Of a DNA stretch of 64,000 bases, positions 23,278 to 31,533 are shown piece by piece. The position numbers and the translations under genes are program-made. The stretch covers positions 1-64,000 of the forward strand of contig CAVVPU010000227.1 of NCBI GenBank assembly GCA_963750015.1. Direction: 5' to 3'. Numbering within the stretch: the stretch's first letter is position 1; every line of letters begins with the position of its first letter. This DNA is from CAVVNC01 sp963750015. GTDB lineage: Bacteria; Desulfobacterota; Syntrophorhabdia; Syntrophorhabdales; WCHB1-27. The notes under the pieces are model-generated. The model saw only the letters and a program-made list of their open reading frames with translations, was not told where the DNA came from and searched no databases.

Positions 23278-24159
23278 ATGAAAATAGCGGTGGCGAGCGG
23301 AAAAGGCGGAACGGGCAAGACGACCGTCGCGGTCAACCTGGCCTATTTCCTTGTGAGCGCCGGTCAGAAGGTGCAATACCTGGATTGTGACGTGGAAGAG
23401 CCCAACGGGCACATCTTTCTCAAGCCGGTGCTCGACCGGGCGAGACCTGCCTTGGTAAAAGTTCCCATAGTGGATCAAGACAGGTGTATCTCCTGCGGCG
23501 AATGTTCGAGCAAGTGCCAGTTTCACGCGCTGGTTGCTCTTCCGGGGAACACCCTTGTCTTCCCCGAGCTCTGCCACGGATGCGGCCTGTGCGAGCTTAT
23601 CTGCCCGGAGAGGGCAATCACGGAAGCCGACCGTGAAACGGGACAGATAGAAACAGGCACAGGCCTGCGAGGCATCAAATTCGCCCACGGGATTCTCAAT
23701 GTCGGCGAACCTATGGCAAACCCGGTCATCAGGGGAGTAAAGCGGGAAGCCCTTCCCGGTCATGTCCAAATCATCGACGCACCGCCGGGAACATCTTGTC
23801 CGGTGGTGGAAACCATATCCGATGCCGATCTGGTGGTCCTTGTTACGGAGCCTACGCCGTTCGGTCTCCACGACCTCCGGATAATGGTCGAGGTCGCACG
23901 CACGTGCGGAAAGCCCACGGGAGTCGTCATCAACCGGGAGCGTGGAGAATTTCGCCCGCTCACCCGGTATTTCAGTGAACAGAAACTGGAGGTGCTGGCC
24001 CGAATCCCGGAGGACCGAAGGATAGCCGAGACCTATTCGGCCGGCCGACTCCTTCTCGAGGCGCTTCCGGAGTTCAGGGACCATTTTGTCGATCTCGTGA
24101 TAAACATGGGACTGCTTCAGGGTGCCGGTGAGTTGGAACACCCCGGGTGGAGAATATGA
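23278..24159 (+). CDS. MinD-type P-loop ATPase with inserted 2x4Fe-4S ferredoxin domain
   Basis: A 293-residue protein. Deviant Walker A ASGKGGTGKTTV (residues 6-17), switch CDVEEPN, a ferredoxin insertion with CISCGECSSKC and CHGCGLCELIC (about 60-120), then the switch II IDAPPGTSCPV and a C-terminal nucleotide-binding region. This architecture defines the paired MinD-ferredoxin ATPases found with NifX-like proteins in many anaerobes and archaea. They are probably involved in FeS or metal-cofactor transfer. It overlaps the next gene by 4 bases (ATGA). Confidence 0.85.
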   Translation: MKIAVASGKGGTGKTTVAVNLAYFLVSAGQKVQYLDCDVEEPNGHIFLKPVLDRARPALVKVPIVDQDRCISCGECSSKCQFHALVALPGNTLVFPELCHGCGLCELICPERAITEADRETGQIETGTGLRGIKFAHGILNVGEPMANPVIRGVKREALPGHVQIIDAPPGTSCPVVETISDADLVVLVTEPTPFGLHDLRIMVEVARTCGKPTGVVINRERGEFRPLTRYFSEQKLEVLARIPEDRRIAETYSAGRLLLEALPEFRDHFVDLVINMGLLQGAGELEHPGWRI

Positions 24160-25028
24160 AAGAGGTCGTGATAGTGAGCGGCAAAGGTGGAACGGGCAAG
24201 ACCTCTTTCGTGGGAAGCCTCGCCTCGTTGCTTCCGCATAAGGTAGTCGCCGACTGTGATGTAGACGCGGCGAACCTGAATCTCCTTCTGAACGGCAAGG
24301 TGCATGACAGCTACGAGTTCTTTGCGGGCCGCAAGGCAACAATCAATCAGGATGCGTGCACAGCCTGCGGCAGGTGCAGGGAAGTCTGCCGCTTCGATGC
24401 CGTTTCCCCGGATTACGCCATCGACGCCCTCTCGTGCGAGGGCTGCGGAGCATGCTACTTCCTTTGCCCGGCAGGTGCCGTTTCCTTCGGCGAGGCCCTC
24501 TGCGGTCACTACTATACTGCGGAGACGGAAAAAGGAGATGCCGTAGTCTTCGCGGAGCTGCTTCCCGGCCGGGAGAACTCAGGCAAGCTGGTCTCCATGG
24601 TGAGGACAAAGGCCCGGGAGATCGCCGAAGGCCGTGGAATCGACGTCATCCTGGTAGACGGCCCACCCGGCATCGGATGCCCGGTTATTTCGTCTTTGAC
24701 AGGTTCACAATTCGCGGTCCTTGTGACGGAGCCGACCATGACAGGCGTCCACGACCTGGAGCGGATTCTGAGACTTGTCCGTCATTTTGATATCCCGACG
24801 GCCGTAGTGGTGAACAAGGGCGACGTGAATCCGTCGTGCACGAATGATATCGAGTCCTTCTGCCGGGTGAGGCAGATCGGATTCATGGGGTCAATCCCTT
24901 ACGAGCCCCTGATCACCGAAGCGCAGCGTCAGGGCAAGACGGTGCTCGAGTTTGCGCCCGAATGTCAGGCAAGCATTAAGATACGCAACATTTGCGATAA
25001 ATTCATGGAAGAAACGGAGGACTTATGA
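24156..25028 (+). CDS. Second MinD-type ATPase with inserted ferredoxin domain
   Basis: A 290-residue paralogue. Walker A VSGKGGTGKTSFV, CDVDAANLN, ferredoxin insertion CTACGRCREVC and CEGCGACYFLC, switch VDGPPGIGCPVISS. It begins at the ATGA overlap with its upstream neighbour and ends in an ATGA overlap with the Mrp gene, so all three are coupled. The pair probably forms a heterodimer. The exact cargo is unknown. Confidence 0.85.
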   Translation: MKEVVIVSGKGGTGKTSFVGSLASLLPHKVVADCDVDAANLNLLLNGKVHDSYEFFAGRKATINQDACTACGRCREVCRFDAVSPDYAIDALSCEGCGACYFLCPAGAVSFGEALCGHYYTAETEKGDAVVFAELLPGRENSGKLVSMVRTKAREIAEGRGIDVILVDGPPGIGCPVISSLTGSQFAVLVTEPTMTGVHDLERILRLVRHFDIPTAVVVNKGDVNPSCTNDIESFCRVRQIGFMGSIPYEPLITEAQRQGKTVLEFAPECQASIKIRNICDKFMEETEDL

Positions 25029-26299
25029 GCGACAACGTATCGTGCGAACATTCACAGCCCGGCGACGAGGGCGCCATCAAAGAGAAGCTCGCGAGGATCG
25101 GCCACACCTTCGTGGTGCTGTCCGGAAAAGGCGGGGTAGGCAAGAGCACCGTGGCCGTCAATCTGGCTTTGAGTCTCGCCACACGGGGTTTCAGGACCGG
25201 TCTTCTCGACACGGATATCCACGGTCCCAGCGTCCCGAAGCTCCTCGGCCTTTCCCATCAGCAGCTGGCGGTAAGTAACGAAGGCATCGTCCCCCTCGAC
25301 TATTCGCAAAGCCTCAAGGTGGTCTCCATCGGACTTTTCCTCGACGGCGACGATAAGGCTATCATCTGGCGGGGACCGATGAAGGCAAACGTCATACGTC
25401 AGTTCTTCGGCGATGTCGCCTGGGGAGACCTTGATTATTTGATCGTTGACTCTCCTCCGGGGACAGGCGACGAGCCCCTCTCAGTGGCCCAGTTGCTTTC
25501 CCCCGACGCAAGCAGCGCCATCATCGTAACCACGCCCCAGCAGGTGGCGACCATCGACGTGGAGAAATCGATCACCTTCTGCCGGCAACTCGGCTTACCC
25601 ATTTCCGGCATCATAGAGAATATGAGCGGTTTTGTCTGCCCCCATTGCGGAGAGGAGGCGGAAATCTTCTCATCAGGAGGAGGCAGAAGGCTGGCTGAAA
25701 GGTTTGGGATTCCCTTTTTGGGCTCGATTCCCCTGGACCCTGATATCGTGAAGAGCGGTGACGCGGAGATGCCCTATGTGAAGCACTATGCTACAGCGAA
25801 GACGGCCCGTAACTTCGATGAAATCGTCGAGCATCTGGCGTTGATGCATCCTGCTCTGGGTCAGGAAGGTCCTGCCAGTCATGCGGCCGGGGCCGGCCAT
25901 TCCGGCATATCGTCTACCGAGAAGGAAATAAGCTCGACACCAAAACCTAACAAGGAGGTTTCCATGAGATTTGCAGTGCCTACGAACGACAAGAAGCTGT
26001 GCGGCCATTTCGGCCATTGCGAAGCCTTTGCCCTTATCGACGCGGACGGGGAAGGAAAACTCGGCAACGAAAGCTATGTCACCCCGCCACCCCACGAGCC
26101 CGGTCTTCTGCCCCCGTGGATAGCCGGGCAAGGCGTCAACTGCGTCATAGCCGGCGGCATGGGTGCACGGGCACAGCAACTCTTCGCCGAGCAAGGGGTG
26201 AAGGTAGTTACCGGCGCGCAGGGGGAGAACCCACGGGAGGTCGTGGAGAACTACCTGAGGGGAACCCTTGTGACCGGGACCAACACCTGCGACCATTAG
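25025..26299 (+). CDS. Mrp/NBP35-type FeS carrier ATPase fused to a NifX-type domain
   Basis: Residues 1-280 are an Mrp/ApbC P-loop ATPase: Walker A LSGKGGVGKSTVAV, DTDIHGPSVPKLLG, DSPPGTGDEPLSV, and CPHCG (the CxxC that bridges an FeS cluster between subunits, near residue 205). After a polar linker (residues 285-313) a NifX-like domain starts at MRFAVPTNDKKLCGHFGHCEAF and ends NTCDH. AAGGAGG before the internal ATG at 25964 would also allow a free NifX-type protein. The FeS-carrier ATPase joined to a cofactor-binding domain suggests channelling of a cluster to the domain. Same in-frame arrangement as the DUF134 gene upstream. Confidence 0.8.
   Translation: MSDNVSCEHSQPGDEGAIKEKLARIGHTFVVLSGKGGVGKSTVAVNLALSLATRGFRTGLLDTDIHGPSVPKLLGLSHQQLAVSNEGIVPLDYSQSLKVVSIGLFLDGDDKAIIWRGPMKANVIRQFFGDVAWGDLDYLIVDSPPGTGDEPLSVAQLLSPDASSAIIVTTPQQVATIDVEKSITFCRQLGLPISGIIENMSGFVCPHCGEEAEIFSSGGGRRLAERFGIPFLGSIPLDPDIVKSGDAEMPYVKHYATAKTARNFDEIVEHLALMHPALGQEGPASHAAGAGHSGISSTEKEISSTPKPNKEVSMRFAVPTNDKKLCGHFGHCEAFALIDADGEGKLGNESYVTPPPHEPGLLPPWIAGQGVNCVIAGGMGARAQQLFAEQGVKVVTGAQGENPREVVENYLRGTLVTGTNTCDH
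25952..25966 (+). promoter_or_regulatory. Internal ribosome site for the C-terminal NifX-like domain
   Basis: AAGGAGG at 25952-25958 and ATG at 25964, in frame with the Mrp protein. This is a near-perfect initiation signal inside a long coding sequence and suggests a second product of 111 residues. Confidence 0.6.
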
Positions 26300-26313
26300 A
26301 CCTCCGGGGCAAG

Positions 26314-26332
26314 TGAGCGATAGCATCGCTCA
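26314..26332 (+). promoter_or_regulatory. Eight-base-pair hairpin between Mrp and methyltransferase genes
   Basis: TGAGCGAT-AGC-ATCGCTCA is a perfect stem with a 3-base loop, 12 bases before the next start codon. No T-run follows. It may be an attenuator or mRNA boundary. Confidence 0.4.
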
Positions 26333-26344
26333 AAGAGGAAGCTG

Positions 26345-26968
26345 ATGCCGAAGGTCGCTGCTTTCGAGGCGTACTATCGGGAATATGACGAATGGTTTGT
26401 CGAGAACCGTGCGGCCTATCTATCGGAGTTGAGCGTCCTGAAAGCCCTCATCCCTTCCGGCGCGCGTGGGGTGGAGGTAGGGGTAGGAACGGGAAAATTC
26501 GCTTTGCCTCTGGGCATTAAGATCGGAATCGATCCATCCCCGAAAATGGGGGCAATAGCGAAGGGCTCGGGGTTGGAAGTGTGTGAAGCCACGGCAGAAG
26601 ACCTGCCTTTTCCTGATGAGGTCTTTGAGTTTGTTCTCATGGTGACAACGATCTGCTTTGTCGACGATGTGGAAAGAGCGTTCTCACAAGCGTACAGGGT
26701 CTTAAAGCCCGGCGGACCCATTATCATAGGCTTCATAGACAGGGAAAGCGAGCTCGGGCGGTCATACCTGATGAAAAAAGATAAGAGCAGGTTCTATAAA
26801 GAGGCGATCTTCTATTCAGCGGAAGAGGTCGTTCTTCACCTGAAGGAGGCCGGGTTTCACACCTTTCACTTCAAGCAAACACTCTTTTCTCAGGTCGTCG
26901 AAGGACCCCAAGAAGCGAAAGACGGCTTTGGAGAAGGGGGCTTCGTGGCGGTGAAGGCGATAAAATAG
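26345..26968 (+). CDS. SAM-dependent methyltransferase
   Basis: A 207-residue class I methyltransferase. Motif I GVEVGVGTGKFALPLG (near residue 40), motif II-like ATAEDLPFPDEVFEFVLMVTTICFVDDV, and AYRVLKPGGPIIIGFID (post-motif). UbiE/Methyltransf_11 type. Substrate unknown. It is the last gene of a same-strand run that begins with DUF134-NifX; a metal or metalloid acceptor would fit the context but is not shown. Confidence 0.8.
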   Translation: MPKVAAFEAYYREYDEWFVENRAAYLSELSVLKALIPSGARGVEVGVGTGKFALPLGIKIGIDPSPKMGAIAKGSGLEVCEATAEDLPFPDEVFEFVLMVTTICFVDDVERAFSQAYRVLKPGGPIIIGFIDRESELGRSYLMKKDKSRFYKEAIFYSAEEVVLHLKEAGFHTFHFKQTLFSQVVEGPQEAKDGFGEGGFVAVKAIK

Positions 26969-27105
26969 GGCCTTATGGATCGCTCAATCATGGCTGGCCA
27001 GGAAGGGGGTGATCGCTCCAAGGCGCCCTCACAGTGGGTCGGTACGATGAAGTCGTATGGCAATACCTTAACCTGCCCGTCTTCAGGCGGATGAGGAGAT
27101 CAAAG

Positions 27106-27882
27106 ATGAAAGAGAGTAACGTCATGACCATGCCCATACTTGAACAGGCACGGGAACGGTTTGAGCAGGTGGTCGCTCGGGTGAGTCTGCCCGATCCGGA
27201 AATCAGGGTGCTCGTGAAGGCCCTTACGCCTGAAGAGGCGATCGGCTCCCAGGGACGACGGGATTTTCCCATAATCCTCGGCAAAGAAAGGGTGATGGAG
27301 GCTGAGTTTGCGGGGGCCAGGGCACACGTCTTTTCGGACTCGCCGAAGGAGTTCATCGGGAAACTCGCGGACGTAGTGGACTTACCGCTCGACTCCAACG
27401 GTCACCGTGCGATCTTCGCAGGAGTGCTCAACGCAGTGCTCCGATATCTGGACTGGACCGAGAAAACGCTCCATTGCAGAGACGAAGAGCCGGAACAATG
27501 TGCCGTTGAAATCGCCGCCTTTATGAAGTGTAAATACCATGATGCCACGGTGGGGCTCGTAGGTCTCAACCCTGCCATAGCAGAATCCCTCTCGGACGCC
27601 CTCGGCCCCGGAAACGTGAAGGTCACTGACCTTAACCCCGATAATGTGGGGAAGTTGAAATACGGCATTGAAATCTGGGATGGCAGGACACGAACGGAGG
27701 ATCTGGTGAAGGTGTCGGATGTCGTTCTTCTCACCGGCACCACACTGGTGAACGGCACCTTTGACGCCCTTATGCGGGAGATTCGGCGGCAGGGGAAAGA
27801 ATATCTGATTTATGGCGTCACTTCCTCCGGCGTGTCTGCCCTTATGGGGCTGAACCGCATCTGCCCCTGCGGGCGGGCATAA
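27106..27882 (+). CDS. DUF364 protein (putative heavy-metal chelation domain)
   Basis: A 258-residue protein. The C-terminal half matches the DUF364 domain: AIFAGVLNAVLRYLDW, ATVGLVGLNPAIAESLSDAL, VLLTGTTLVNGTFDALM and SSGVSALMGLNRICPCG. The N-terminal part (residues 1-90) corresponds to the DUF4213-like partner region. DUF364 proteins are suspected metal-binding proteins and sit beside molybdopterin genes in several genomes; here the next gene is XdhC-like. Start chosen at the ATG after GAGGAGATC. Confidence 0.75.
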   Translation: MKESNVMTMPILEQARERFEQVVARVSLPDPEIRVLVKALTPEEAIGSQGRRDFPIILGKERVMEAEFAGARAHVFSDSPKEFIGKLADVVDLPLDSNGHRAIFAGVLNAVLRYLDWTEKTLHCRDEEPEQCAVEIAAFMKCKYHDATVGLVGLNPAIAESLSDALGPGNVKVTDLNPDNVGKLKYGIEIWDGRTRTEDLVKVSDVVLLTGTTLVNGTFDALMREIRRQGKEYLIYGVTSSGVSALMGLNRICPCGRA

Positions 27883-28628
27883 GAGGAGCAGCCAATGAAC
27901 ATATACGATCCCATCCTCGAGTATCTCGAAAACGGCAGGAAAGGTGTACTTGCCACCGAGATCAGCCGAACAGGGTCTTCCCCCCGGGATGTGGGGCAAA
28001 GATGTTCATAGCAGAGGATGGAAGGACCTTCGGAACGGTCGGCGGCGGCCTTCTCGAGTCGGAGGCCCGCACAAGGGCGTTGGGCCGGTATGGATAGCGA
28101 CGGCACGACGATCTTCGGCGTGGCTATGGACGGTAGAAACGTAGAAGAAAAGGAGATGCTCTGCGGAGGCAACCTTGAGGTACTCCTCGAACCCGTGGAA
28201 ACGGAGCATCTCGACGTGTACCGGAAGATACGGGACACCATAGAGAAGCGGGGCCGGGGCGTGATGGTAACGAAATTTGCCCCGAACCCCTTCGGGAAGT
28301 CCTGTCCGCACGACGAGCTATCCATCACGGGTAATACGATCGAAGGCGAAACCCTTGACTGGTGCAGACGTGCTCTTGCCGAGAAAGGACTTGTCTTGGG
28401 GGATGGGATTGTGTCCGACCCGATACAGGGATCCGTTCCGCTCTATCTCTTCGGGGTAGGACACGTTGCCCAGTTCGTTGTGACCATAGCAAAGATTGCC
28501 GATTTTGATGTCACCGTGATCGACGACAGAACCGAGTTTGCAAATAGGGAGCGCTTTCCGGAAGCAGGGAAAATCCTTGCAGCGGGAATTCACGACGCCC
28601 CCCGATCCACCACCAAAAATAATCAAAA

Positions 28629-28697
28629 ACCTCGTTGGCCCTGATAAACAGGGATGATAGAATAGGTTTGCGGAACCAAAACTATCACCAACGAGGT
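28629..28697 (+). promoter_or_regulatory. Inverted repeat that can hide the transposase ribosome site
   Basis: ACCTCGTTGG (28629-28638) pairs perfectly with CCAACGAGGT (28688-28697), and the GAGGTG in the right arm is the ribosome site of the ATG at 28707. Read-through mRNA from the host gene would fold it away. mRNA that starts inside the element would lack the left arm. Confidence 0.45.
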
Positions 28698-28706
28698 GCT
28701 TCGATT

Positions 28707-30197
28707 ATGCCACAAGGCGTTCTCCCGTACAAGTACGAAGAAGAGAAGATGAACGCGGGCATGACCTCCCTTGCCGGCCTCCCCGTCTACCTCGACCTTG
28801 CCTCCGTCCTCGGCTTGGGAGATCATATCGGGACCCATATGCACGTGAAGGTCCGGGGATGGACTGATGAGCAGATCCTTACGTCCCTGGTATTACTCAA
28901 TCTCGCAGGAGGAGACTCCGTCGACGACATCAGGATCCTCGACAAGGATGAAGGCTTCTGCAAAGTGCTCGGCCGGGTAGAAACGAAGGGACTCTCCCGT
29001 CAGCAGAGAAGGGCTCAGGAACGACGGTGGACGAAGGGACATCACCGTTCGGTTCCTTCTCCTTCCGCGGTATTCCGGTATCTTGCAGCCTTCCATGACC
29101 CAAAGGAAGAGAAGAAGCGCGAAAAGGGTAAGGCTTTCATCCCTGCTCCCAACGAACACATGCAGGGGCTTTCAAGGGTAAACCGGGACCTTGTCGCCTC
29201 CATCCAGAGGCACCGTCCGAAGGCGGAAGCTACCCTCGATGCCGATGCCACCCTTGCGGAAACACAGAAAGAAGATGCTCTTTTCTCCTACAAGGGGTAT
29301 AGAGCATACCAGCCATTCAATATATACTGGGCCGAACAGGAACTCGTCCTCCGCTCGGAGTTCAGGGACGGGAACGTCCCTGCGGGATTTGAGCAGCTCC
29401 GGGTATTCAAAGAGGCCCTCGATATGCTCCCCGAAGGGGTGGAAAGAGTGTACCTCCGTTCCGATACCGCGGGCTATCAGCACGATCTCCTCAAGTACTG
29501 CGAGAAAGGGGAGAATAAGCGCTTCGGCAGAATCGAGTTCGCCATCGGCGCCGATGTGACGAAAGAGTTCAAAAAGGCGGTCGCCGAGGCGGAAGAATGG
29601 AAACCTGTCATGAAGGACGGGAGAGAGACGGGCAAGGAATGGGCGGAGATCTGCTTCATCCCCCAGGAGATCGCCTTCAGCAAGAACGCCCCGGTCTACC
29701 GGTACATCGCCACCCGGGAACTTATGAGGCAGCAGGAACTTCCCGGCATGGAGGGGCAGCTTCCTTTTCCCACCGTGACCTTTGAAAAGAAGCGTTACAA
29801 GGTCTTCGGCATTGTCACCAACAGAGACTTGGATGGCAGTGAAGTAGTCGACTGGCTCCACAAACGCTGCGGCAAGAGCGAAGAAGCCCATTCGGTCATG
29901 AAAGAAGACCTTGCGGGAGGGAAGCTTCCTTCATCCGACTTCGGGGAGAATGCCGCGTGGTGGGGGATCATGATCCTCGCCTTCAACCTCGCGTCGGCAA
30001 TGAAGCATCTGGCGCTTCAAACATCGTGGGCCACCAAAAGAATGAAGGCGCTGAGGTTCTCTCTTATCAATCTGCCGGGGCGCATCCTCAATCATGCACG
30101 AGAACTCGTGGTAAGGCTCGCCAAGGGACATCCGTCTTTCACGGCGCTCACCTTGGCACGGCAGCGGATCATGGAGCTTGGACATGCAACAGGGTGA
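28707..30197 (+). CDS. IS1380-family DDE transposase
   Basis: A 496-residue transposase. The N-terminus (LPYKYEEEKMNAGMTSLAGLPVYLDLASVLGL) and the LDADATLAETQK, VYLRSDTAGYQHDLLKYC and EEAHSVMKEDLAGG segments place the catalytic acidic residues (Asp, Asp, Glu) in the usual IS1380 order. The frame is full length and intact, so the element could be active. Starts 10 bases after GAGGTG. Confidence 0.9.
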   Translation: MPQGVLPYKYEEEKMNAGMTSLAGLPVYLDLASVLGLGDHIGTHMHVKVRGWTDEQILTSLVLLNLAGGDSVDDIRILDKDEGFCKVLGRVETKGLSRQQRRAQERRWTKGHHRSVPSPSAVFRYLAAFHDPKEEKKREKGKAFIPAPNEHMQGLSRVNRDLVASIQRHRPKAEATLDADATLAETQKEDALFSYKGYRAYQPFNIYWAEQELVLRSEFRDGNVPAGFEQLRVFKEALDMLPEGVERVYLRSDTAGYQHDLLKYCEKGENKRFGRIEFAIGADVTKEFKKAVAEAEEWKPVMKDGRETGKEWAEICFIPQEIAFSKNAPVYRYIATRELMRQQELPGMEGQLPFPTVTFEKKRYKVFGIVTNRDLDGSEVVDWLHKRCGKSEEAHSVMKEDLAGGKLPSSDFGENAAWWGIMILAFNLASAMKHLALQTSWATKRMKALRFSLINLPGRILNHARELVVRLAKGHPSFTALTLARQRIMELGHATG

Positions 30198-30802
30198 GCC
30201 AAGACTCATCAGAGAGCCACGAGTGACCGTTTCAAAAGAGTGCTCAGGAGAGCACTACCCAAAATTGCCCCCAAGGAGGGCTTTAAGACATGCCTGGATG
30301 ACAAAGCCGACCTGAGGGCTTCTTTCTGATACCTTTTTCGGGGTAGCCTTTGATTAAACTCGTTTTTTCAGGGCTCCGGGGGACCCGGGCAAAGAGAGGC
30401 GGTGGATTTAGGACGCCCTCGGCCGCTTGCCTTTTACGGGCGACGAATACGTGGTGATCCTCACGAGGAACCATGAGTACGATGCTCAGGTCCTCGAAGA
30501 ATCCGTGAGAAGGCCGTTGAAGTGCATCGGGATGACCGCAAGCCTACGAAAGGTGAAGTTCATCCTCAACCATCTGCGCGATCTCGGCTTCGAGGATGAA
30601 GCGATCAACCGCATACACGCACCTGTGAGCATTCCTATCAATGCCGAGACGCCCCAAGAGATCGCCATATTCATTGCGGCCGAATTGGTGGCGGTCAGAA
30701 ACGGCAGAGACCCGGGCATGAAGCAAGGAAAGAATGCTCAACCGCGACACCAGAATCACTCAAGAAATACAACAACCTGAACCCAAGGAGGCATGAAGCA
30801 GG

Positions 30803-31186
30803 ATGGTCGAATACAGCGAAAAGGTAATAGAACATTTCAAGAATCCGAAGAATGTGGGGATGATGGAGGACGCCAACGGGATCGGTGAGATTGGTGACCC
30901 TGACTGTGGCGATTTTATGAAGGTCTTTGTCAGGGTAGAGGATGGCATACTCAGGGATGTGAAGTACCAGATCAAGGGCTGTCCGGCGTCAATAGCGTGT
31001 GCGAGCGCCATGACGGAGCTTGCCATGGACAAGCCGCTGGATGACGCACTCTTCATCACGGACGATGACATTGTGGCCGCCCTTGACGGCCTTCCCGAGT
31101 TCAAGGTCCACTGCTCGGCCCTAGGGGCCTCTGGGCTGAAGATGGCCCTCACGGACTATTTCGAGAGGTCCACAAAGGGAGGCTGA
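30803..31186 (+). CDS. IscU/NifU-type FeS scaffold protein
   Basis: A 127-residue NifU_N/IscU family protein: YSEKVIEHFKNPKNVG, GDPDCGDFMKV (Cys35, with Asp for cluster exchange), KGCPASIACASAM (Cys60, Cys66) and HCSALGASGL (Cys104). Three canonical cluster ligands are present. It assembles 2Fe-2S or 4Fe-4S clusters with a cysteine desulfurase; none is encoded nearby, so the sulfur donor must be elsewhere. It lies downstream of the broken XdhC gene and probably serves the nearby cofactor-handling genes. Confidence 0.88.
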   Translation: MVEYSEKVIEHFKNPKNVGMMEDANGIGEIGDPDCGDFMKVFVRVEDGILRDVKYQIKGCPASIACASAMTELAMDKPLDDALFITDDDIVAALDGLPEFKVHCSALGASGLKMALTDYFERSTKGG

Positions 31187-31293
31187 AAACATATGGGGCA
31201 CTCAGGCCCGACACGAGAAATAGGTATTCCAAGAGTTTTACGGAAAACAGCCTTCAAGTAGTCCCACAACAAACATTTACAGCGGAGGCTACG

Positions 31294-31515
31294 GTGCCAT
31301 TCGGTTTCAGAAAGGGAAGACATTCAGCCGGAATGAACAAGCAAGGCAATTCCGGGAAAGGAACGAGAGGCTTTGGGCCAGGAGGACCTCCTGCTAATTG
31401 TATATGTCCTCAGTGCGGTCTCGTGGCGGCTCGTGAACCAGGCGTCCCCTGCTATAAGAGAAAGTGTCCTCAATGCGGTTCCCTTATGGCCCGTCAATTT
31501 GCGAAAGTCGATTAG
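31294..31515 (+). CDS. Small protein with a C-terminal zinc ribbon, second copy
   Basis: A 73-residue relative of the protein at 23020-23262: Gly-rich N-terminus and a zinc ribbon CPQCGLVAAREPGVPCYKRKCPQCGSLMAR. GTG start; GCGGAGG lies upstream. Again next to a NifX-type domain protein (the CDF fusion), which supports a functional link between this ribbon type and NifX domains. Confidence 0.6.
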   Translation: MPFGFRKGRHSAGMNKQGNSGKGTRGFGPGGPPANCICPQCGLVAAREPGVPCYKRKCPQCGSLMARQFAKVD

Positions 31516-31533
31516 TGATCTATAGGGTGAGCC

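Larger units (their letters stand above)
28601..30411 (+). mobile_element. IS1380-family insertion sequence in the XdhC gene
   Basis: The element carries one transposase. It is bounded by a GACGCCC repeat (28594-28600 and 30412-30418), which I read as the target duplication. The ends just inside show partial inverted similarity: CCCGATCCACC at the left, and CTAAATCCACC read inward from the right (8 of 11). The left 100 bases contain a hairpin that covers the transposase ribosome site. End positions depend on that interpretation of the duplication. Confidence 0.7.
27895..30780 (+). pseudogene. xdhC: XdhC-like gene, frameshifted and split by an IS1380 element
   Basis: XdhC family proteins insert or sulfurate molybdenum cofactor. 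The 5' part starts at ATG 27895 (LENGRKGVLATEISRTGSSPRDVG), needs a -1 shift near 27993 (GAKMFIAEDGRTFGTVGGGLLES), returns to the first frame by about 28090 (MDSDGTTIFGVAMDGRNVEEKEMLCGGNLEVLLEP), and reaches the Rossmann half before the element at 28601. The 3' part resumes at about 30419 (LGRLPFTGDEYVVILTRNHEYD...IPINAETPQEIAIFIAAEL). Removing 28601-30411 and one copy of the flanking GACGCCC restores a continuous frame across the junction (AAGIHDALGRLPFTG). The two frameshifts probably predate or accompany the insertion. Confidence 0.8.

Noticed and set aside
22960..24342. 460-codon minus-strand open frame
   Set aside because: Antisense to the zinc-ribbon and MinD-ferredoxin genes.
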